A stretch of 64,000 nucleotides of DNA. It comes from Pisaster brevispinus (Eukaryota > Echinodermata > Asteroidea > Forcipulatida > Asteriidae). Shown piece after piece: positions 59,601 through 64,000 of this stretch (position 1 is the stretch's first letter; every line of letters begins with the position of its first letter). The notes under the pieces are model-generated. The model saw only the letters and a list, made by a program, of their open reading frames with translations, searched no databases and was not told the DNA's origin. The stretch spans positions 6,333,630 through 6,397,629 of the forward strand of contig JAMKCF010000007.1 in assembly GCA_023634235.1 (NCBI GenBank), read 5' to 3'. The position numbers were made by a program, and so were the translations under genes.

Positions 59601-62468
59601 TGACGTCATGATGACGTTATTGCATATTTCTTATCCATACTTTGAGATTTATAAGTTTGTGGTAAGTGTTTAACTTTTTTGAACTTGCAACAGGTTTTTA
59701 GCAAAACGGACTATTTTTTAATAACTTGTCACGAGAGGGTGTTGCTGAAGATAATTACGTCAATACTCTATTAATTGGAAGGCCAAGCGTCAAACTTTAT
59801 TTCATACAGAGAGAGCATGTCAAAATTCCAGATCATATTGTTTGCAGACCTTAAAACGAGGCCCGGGAATATTTTTTTCCTTTGAACTTCCGGTTTCAAC
59901 CGGAAGTAAAGGCGTTATGGGGTCACCCTTTGTATGTGATTTGTATAACTCGGCCGGAACTTTTTTATGGTGCAAGTACCTTACATGAAGCATTTATGGT
60001 TCTCCGATTATGATTTTTTTAAATATTAAACGTTTATTTATTGTTATGACGTCATCGATGATGTCATCGGACCGAAACAATTTGGGTATCATATACATAC
60101 TACGATCTATATACATAGTAAGTTGTTTCAAGACAAAACCCTTCTTGGTTTATGAGAAATGAACGTTTGAAATCTGAATTTTGAACTTCCGGTTTCAACC
60201 GGAAGTAAAGGTGTTATGGGGTCACCCTTTGAATGTGATTTGTATAACTCGGCCGGAGCTTTTTTTTTGGTGCAAGTACCTAACATGAAGCATTTGTGTT
60301 TCTCCGATTATGATTTTTTAAAATATTAAAAGTTTTTTATTGTTATGACGTCATCGATGACGTCATCGGACCGAAACATTTTGGGTGTCATATACATACT
60401 ACGATCTATATACATAGTAAGTTTCAAGACAAAACCCTTCTTGGTTTATGATATATGAACGTTTGAAATCTGAATTTTGAACTTCCGGTTTCTACCGGAA
60501 GCAAAGGTCATATGGTGTCACATTGTGTATGTGACTTGCATAATTTGGCAAGAGCTTTTTTATTGTGCAAGTATCTTACATGTAGCATTTGTGATTCTCA
60601 AATTAGGATATTTTTAAATATTAAACGTTGATTTATTGTTATGACGTTATCGATAACATCATCAAACCAAAATTCACATATTTATATTTAAACACAAAGA
60701 TCGAAATACTTAGTAAGTTTTAAGTCTCAAACATTTTTAGTTCATGAGATATGACGAGTTTTCTTTTTGTAAGAAAATTTAACTTCCGGTTTTGACCGGA
60801 AGTAAAGGTCACATAGGGTCACACCTAATTAAAGATTTGTAGAACTGTTCAAGGGACTTCACATGATATAATGATTAAAGGTGTAGCATCTTTTGTTTAT
60901 AAGATATAACGTTTCCCCCCAAAAAACCTTCAACGTCCGGTTTCGACCGGAAGTAAAGGTCACATGGGGTCACAATCTGTGTAAGAGTTATAAAGGGAAT
61001 GTTGAACTTTCATATGAAGCAAAGTTCTTGTATTTATCATTTGTGGTTCTCTAGATATGACGATTTACAATATTTCTCGTTATTCTTCATTTTTGATGTT
61101 ATGACGTCATTGATGACGTCATCATCCCGAAAATGTTCCTGTTTCGTCTATACACTAAGGTCTAAGTACATGACAAGTTTCAAGTCTATACGAGTTATAC
61201 TTTTTCCGAAATCCTGCCGAGAAAGTACGGTGGGAAGAAGAAGACACGGAAAAATAAACCCAGTACAATAACAATAGGTTTTCGGCTGTTAGTCGAACAC
61301 CTAAAAAAAAAACCAGAACAATAACAAGAGGTGTTCGTGCACATATTGCACGAACACCTAATTAAATAATAAGCATATGTTTTGAAGAATCGCCAAGACC
61401 GAAGAGAAATTGATTCTGCGATACAAGCCTGCATGGTGCAAGCGGTTTGTTGTTCTGGTACGTATAAATAGCTGAACTCCCAGTTGCCTAAAACAGACTG
61501 CCGTGCCTAGGCAACAATATCTGTTACACGTATAATCCTATTGTGTAGAAACTTGATCATAAAAACGCTTCGATGGTTTCTCTGGCGATCAAAGAGCCCA
61601 ATTTAATTTAGTGGTTTTTTAATACCCCATGCTACGTTTGCGCATTTCGCATCAAGGTAATATGAAATTATATGGAAAACTATTAATATTCGGTTATTCC
61701 AAGTGAACCAAGCTTGCAGATTAATTTTTTTCATAACACTCACTCGCCTTTTCCTGTAGACTATGTCAATTTATATTCCGAGGCTCCTTTTAAGATATCA
61801 AGACGGAATAAAACATCTTTGTACCAATCATTATAGAAATTTTAAGGTTCTGGTTTTCTGGTTCAAGTCTAAGAAAACGCAAGTATTGTTTGGAAACGTA
61901 AGTATGGACAGTTTTTCTTAGTTTAATGATAGTTAAGGGTTATAAGGTTAAGTTAGAACTAGGGTCAGGATGATGGTCACTGTTTGACCAGAGCTAGGAA
62001 TAAAGTTAGTGTAAGAGTCATAACAGGTTCGAAATCGGGCTGAGCTTTATGGTTTTGGTTTTATTGACATTTATTCAAATTTGGAGTCTGTGTTTTAAAT
62101 TACGGTCATATCAACTTCAATCGAAAATCACATTAATAAAATAACAATGGAACGGCTTTGTTTTGCACAAACACTAAAAAGTAGATTTTTCCCATTACTA
62201 TTTTACCCCACAGAACTAGTGAAGTACTTATTAAGTATACAGCGTTTAACATACATCGGTGTGTAGCTAAAACAAAATTTATAATGGTCTCTCGTTTTCT
62301 TAGCGAACACATCATTTTTATAAATGAGTCGGAGTCTACTTAGTTGTTTTAACACTTACTTGTGAGATTGAGGCACCAACAGGAGAGCGGGCAAAACCAC
62401 ACGAGGATTCCAAAGAGAAATATCAACAGGGTTTTCTCCAGCAACATTCCCTCGCAGTGAGCCATCAT
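50345..62468 (-). CDS. secreted F-type lectin (fucolectin) with C-terminal PAN/Apple domain, copy C
   Basis: Exons 62360-62468, 53368-53499, 52045-52134, 50909-51175 and 50345-50619 join in phase into 290 residues. Layout as in copy A: signal exon (1-36), lectin domain (about 37-185), PAN domain (about 206-288). The ligand set is complete: H79 in SCSHS, R106 in NRGDCC, R113 in CCNKRL. N57-L-S is a possible glycosylation site. Differences from B include TLTNEFSCSHS in exon 2, IAQYVSVDD in exon 4 and NNGCLSFDY in the PAN core. Exon 1 is nearly identical to A, exons 2-5 to B. The 8.9-kb first intron contains a 0.95-kb GGA array and the assembly gap, so the link between exon 1 and exon 2 depends on the assembly being right. 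Confidence 0.85.
50909..51175 (-). CDS. copy C exon 4, second half of the lectin domain
   Basis: 267 bp. The first full codon is AAG (Lys) where A and B have GAG (Glu), next to the ligand Arg. The variable loop reads ADPIADSKS. Confidence 0.85.
51176..52044. other. copy C intron 3
   Basis: Close copy of B intron 3 with the TCC/TTC tract at about 51543. No exon. Confidence 0.6.
51951..51964. promoter_or_regulatory. X-box-like palindrome (RFX motif) in copy C intron 3
   Basis: GTTGCCATGGTAAC, identical to the copy B site, at the same distance from exon 3. Confidence 0.35.
52045..52134 (-). CDS. copy C exon 3, lectin domain core
   Basis: Same protein as copy B; acceptor TTTTCTAG and donor TGT A|GTAAGTG. 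Confidence 0.88.
52135..53367. other. copy C intron 2
   Basis: Non-coding, conserved with A and B. Confidence 0.6.
53368..53499 (-). CDS. copy C exon 2, start of the lectin domain
   Basis: 132 bp, open throughout; LTNEF replaces DTHER of A and B just before SCSHS, close to the sugar-binding His. Confidence 0.86.
53566..54251. other. C-specific part of intron 1 before the GGA array
   Basis: Similarity to B stops at about 53565. The sequence is AT-rich, with no gene or repeat recognised. Confidence 0.5.
54252..55200. repeat. ~0.95-kb (GGA)n array
   Basis: Over 300 GGA units with a handful of interruptions (for example AAGGGAGG at about 54353, GAGAGAGGAG near 54703, GGAAGG near 55053). One strand is all purine throughout. 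It generates meaningless long frames of poly-Gly, poly-Arg, poly-Glu, poly-Leu and poly-Ser. In the sense of gene C the transcript would read CCU repeats. Confidence 0.98.
55357..57940. repeat. contig-end sequence, repeated after the gap
   Basis: Begins GCTTTTGTTAATCCTCGTTT and ends CTCAAATTAGGATA directly at the N run. The same sequence follows the N run. This copy shows scattered one-base additions (for example ATGACCGTCATG against ATGACGTCATG, GAGAGGGGTG against GAGAGGGTG), typical of weaker consensus at a contig end. Confidence 0.9.
57941..58040. other. assembly gap, 100 N
   Basis: Exactly 100 N, the conventional placeholder for a gap of unknown size. Confidence 1.
58041..60610. repeat. 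second copy of the gap-flanking sequence
   Basis: Colinear with 55357-57940 from first to last base, 14 bp shorter because of small indels, and then continues on through TTTTTAAATATTAAACGTTG. Confidence 0.9.
61329..61359. repeat. single AGGTGTTCGTGCA hairpin
   Basis: 31 bp with 13-bp arms, the same as the five hairpins at 16103-16328. It forms the right end of the C-specific repeat block; a decayed relative (TGTTAGTCGAACACCT) lies at about 61287. Unit A homology starts immediately after it. Confidence 0.85.
61360..62359. other. distal part of copy C intron 1, A-like
   Basis: Nearly identical to A 20380-21371, including the TATAAATAG word at about 61464. No exon recognised. Confidence 0.55.
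62360..62468 (-). CDS. copy C exon 1, signal peptide
   Basis: Same length and boundaries as copy A. Gly in place of Glu at residue 20 makes the hydrophobic core more regular (LLIFLFGILVWFC). Confidence 0.85.
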
Positions 62469-63495
62469 GACAAATCGCATTAATGGTGTATCACAGTTAC
62501 CTTTTTACAATTTTGTGAAGAGCGACGTGTTCCATGCAAGATGATGCATTTGTTTCGAGTGACGTCAAGCAAGTGCAGGACACGCACATGCGCAAAACAG
62601 TACTTGGCTCTAGAGGCAAACACACCCCAGTGTTGGCGCTAGAGGACAGATGCCTTTTTTCCCCTCCCCAATTGCCACCCCTCGTCCTAATTCCCATCCC
62701 AGTTTCCCTCAATAGCTGAAGTTGAGTTAATCCCAAACCACTGCAGCCTCATTAATGCAATTTTGTTTGCGATTCCCAGCTCAAGAATAACGTTGTCATA
62801 ATTCTGTCGTGAGTCAATGCTTTTTCAGTGGCTCAAAATTACATTAAAAATTTGTAATTAATTCCTTCAACCCCCCCCCCCGATTAATAGTATGGGAACG
62901 CAGCTGTTGTTTTTGAGTGTGTATTATTTTATGAGATATGACCGTATTATATTTTATTTTATTTCTACCCTAAATACTTTTTTTGTGATTTTATTTTTAC
63001 CAGGGGATCCCCTAAAGAAACAGGTACAAAAACTGAAAAGGTGAAACAATGTAATTGTTTTTGTTCCCTCGAAATAGTTTTTGTTGTTGGCATATACAGT
63101 GTATTTATAAACCAGTGCATTAAGCTTGCAACTCTTTCAGAGTGCAGCATCAAGTTAGTATCCCGCCAACTCCATTGTGTTTTGCAAAATCACTGAGGAT
63201 TAGGATTGTAATATTTTGAAGTACTGTGGTGTGTGATGTTTGTCTGAAATTAAATTGGTCAACTCACTTGACAACGTGATGCGTTTATTCTGCCTTAATA
63301 TTCGCCATAACAAGAAAGCAACACAAGCACGGTTTATCAACACATAATTTTTTTTTACCCGGTATTACAAATGCCACTTATGTTTTTATCCGTATAAATT
63401 TTAGGTTAATAAACTCAGGTTATTAACCTTTTAGCCCCCCCCCCCCCCTTAACCAAAGAGTTCCCACATACCGATGGTTCGAATGCTCAGTAATA
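62469..63495. other. 5' flank of lectin-PAN gene C
   Basis: Matches the A flank but lacks the ~390 bp at A 22230-22618. It has C-tracts at about 62871 and 63437. Nothing coding. Confidence 0.55.
62560..62567. promoter_or_regulatory. CRE-type palindrome upstream of copy C start
   Basis: TGACGTCA at the same 92-bp distance from the ATG as in copy A. Confidence 0.4.
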
Positions 63496-64000
63496 GTGGG
63501 ACTCGAACCCATTCCGACCGCCTCAATTATTTTGAACGCTCCGAATCATTTATTTTGTGTGCTTGAAATAAATTATAGCAAAGGCTCTTAATACGTTATT
63601 GCGTAGCCATTTACTGCTCTCAAAATAATTTCGCTCGAAATTATTTTGAAAGCTGAAATAAATTACTGTGAGAGCTCGAAATAAGTTATTGCAAAAGCTC
63701 AAAATAAATCATTGCAAAATTGATTTATGCTCTCAAATCATTTCTTTCGAAATCATTTTGAATGTTCAACACAACCTATTTTGTGTTCTCGGAATAAACT
63801 ATTGCAAAAGCTCGAGATTAATTATTTCAAATTCGATTCGTGCTGTCGAAATCATTTCTCTCAAAATAATTTCAAACACTACTAATCAATTATTTTCTGC
63901 GCTCTGAATAAATTGTAGCCAGAGCTCGAAATATATTAATAAATTTGTGATCTCAATTTGAACACTCGACATAATTTATTTTGTGCGTTCGGAATTAATT
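63496..64000. repeat. AT-rich degenerate satellite, unit C, cut by window end
   Basis: Same family and same GTGGGACTCGAACCC border as the A and B tracts. Confidence 0.75.

Larger units (their letters stand above)
55380..61275. repeat. tandem-repeat element with ACTTCCGG/CCGGAAGT and TGACGTCA palindromes (in C)
   Basis: Units of roughly 150-300 bp, each with AACTTCCGGTTTCAACCGGA, then AAAGGTCA or AAAGGTGTTATGGGGTCA, a TAACTCGGCCGGA segment and ATGACGTCATCGATGACGTC (centres near 56407, 57222, 57525, 57817 and the corresponding positions after the gap, then about 60795 and 60945). Same family as 16330-18250 in unit A, opposite orientation. Confidence 0.8.
47367..64000. repeat. segmental duplication unit C, continues past the window
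   Basis: Opens like unit A (47371) with the exon-like segment. From about 48638 to 53565 it follows B almost base for base. From about 61361 to the end it follows A almost base for base. Between these is C-specific repeat DNA. Confidence 0.8.

Noticed and set aside
55357..60610. Genuine recent 2.6-kb tandem duplication
   Set aside because: Both copies are bounded exactly by the N run and differ by the scattered indels expected of sequencing consensus errors, so a contig overlap is more likely.

Overview
This is a eukaryotic nuclear window: AT-rich, intron-split genes with GT..AG splice sites, tRNA-derived SINEs, inverted-repeat transposons and long simple repeats. Everything recognisable as protein coding (cfap298, and a family of secreted F-type lectin/PAN-domain proteins) fits a marine invertebrate deuterostome. 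An echinoderm is my best guess, but no species-level evidence is visible.

Layout. At the left edge (1-1.65 kb) are the first two coding exons of cfap298, a ciliary dynein-assembly gene, on the minus strand and running off the window. From 2.2 to 7.8 kb lies a block of mobile DNA: a SINE, an 8-bp-TSD MITE, a 2.76-kb TA-flanked element and several fold-back repeats. From 7.8 kb to the right end the window is three diverged tandem copies of one ~16-18 kb segment: A about 7.8-25.5 kb, B about 26.2-41.9 kb, C about 47.4 kb to beyond 64 kb. A 5.5-kb spacer (41.9-47.4 kb) with a tRNA-Leu-like SINE and a MITE lies between B and C.

Each segment carries one copy of the same five-exon gene on the minus strand: a signal-peptide exon, three exons making an F-type lectin (fucolectin, F5/8-type) domain with the His/Arg/Arg fucose-binding signature, and a last exon with a PAN/Apple domain. 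All four introns are phase 1. A (10849-21480) and C (50345-62468) are complete and open. In B exons 2-5 are intact, but the local signal exon and promoter were replaced by the end of a transposon. An intact, diverged copy of that exon lies 14 kb upstream at 45.42-45.53 kb and may serve B. The products are probably secreted fucose-binding recognition proteins.

Segment C is a mosaic. Its exons 2-5 and 3' flank are almost identical to B, whereas its exon 1 and upstream DNA are almost identical to A; the switch lies in intron 1. That intron also holds a ~0.95-kb GGA array, a tandem-repeat element rich in ACTTCCGG..CCGGAAGT and TGACGTCA palindromes, and a 100-N gap. The ~2.58 kb before the gap is the same sequence as the ~2.57 kb after it, so the gap is almost certainly an unmerged contig overlap.

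Outside these genes I see repeats, microsatellites, one unexplained 166-191 codon intronless ORF (37.56-38.14 kb) and one duplicated exon-like ORF (8.5 and 47.9 kb). No tRNA or rRNA genes, CRISPR arrays, reverse transcriptases or complete transposase genes were found.
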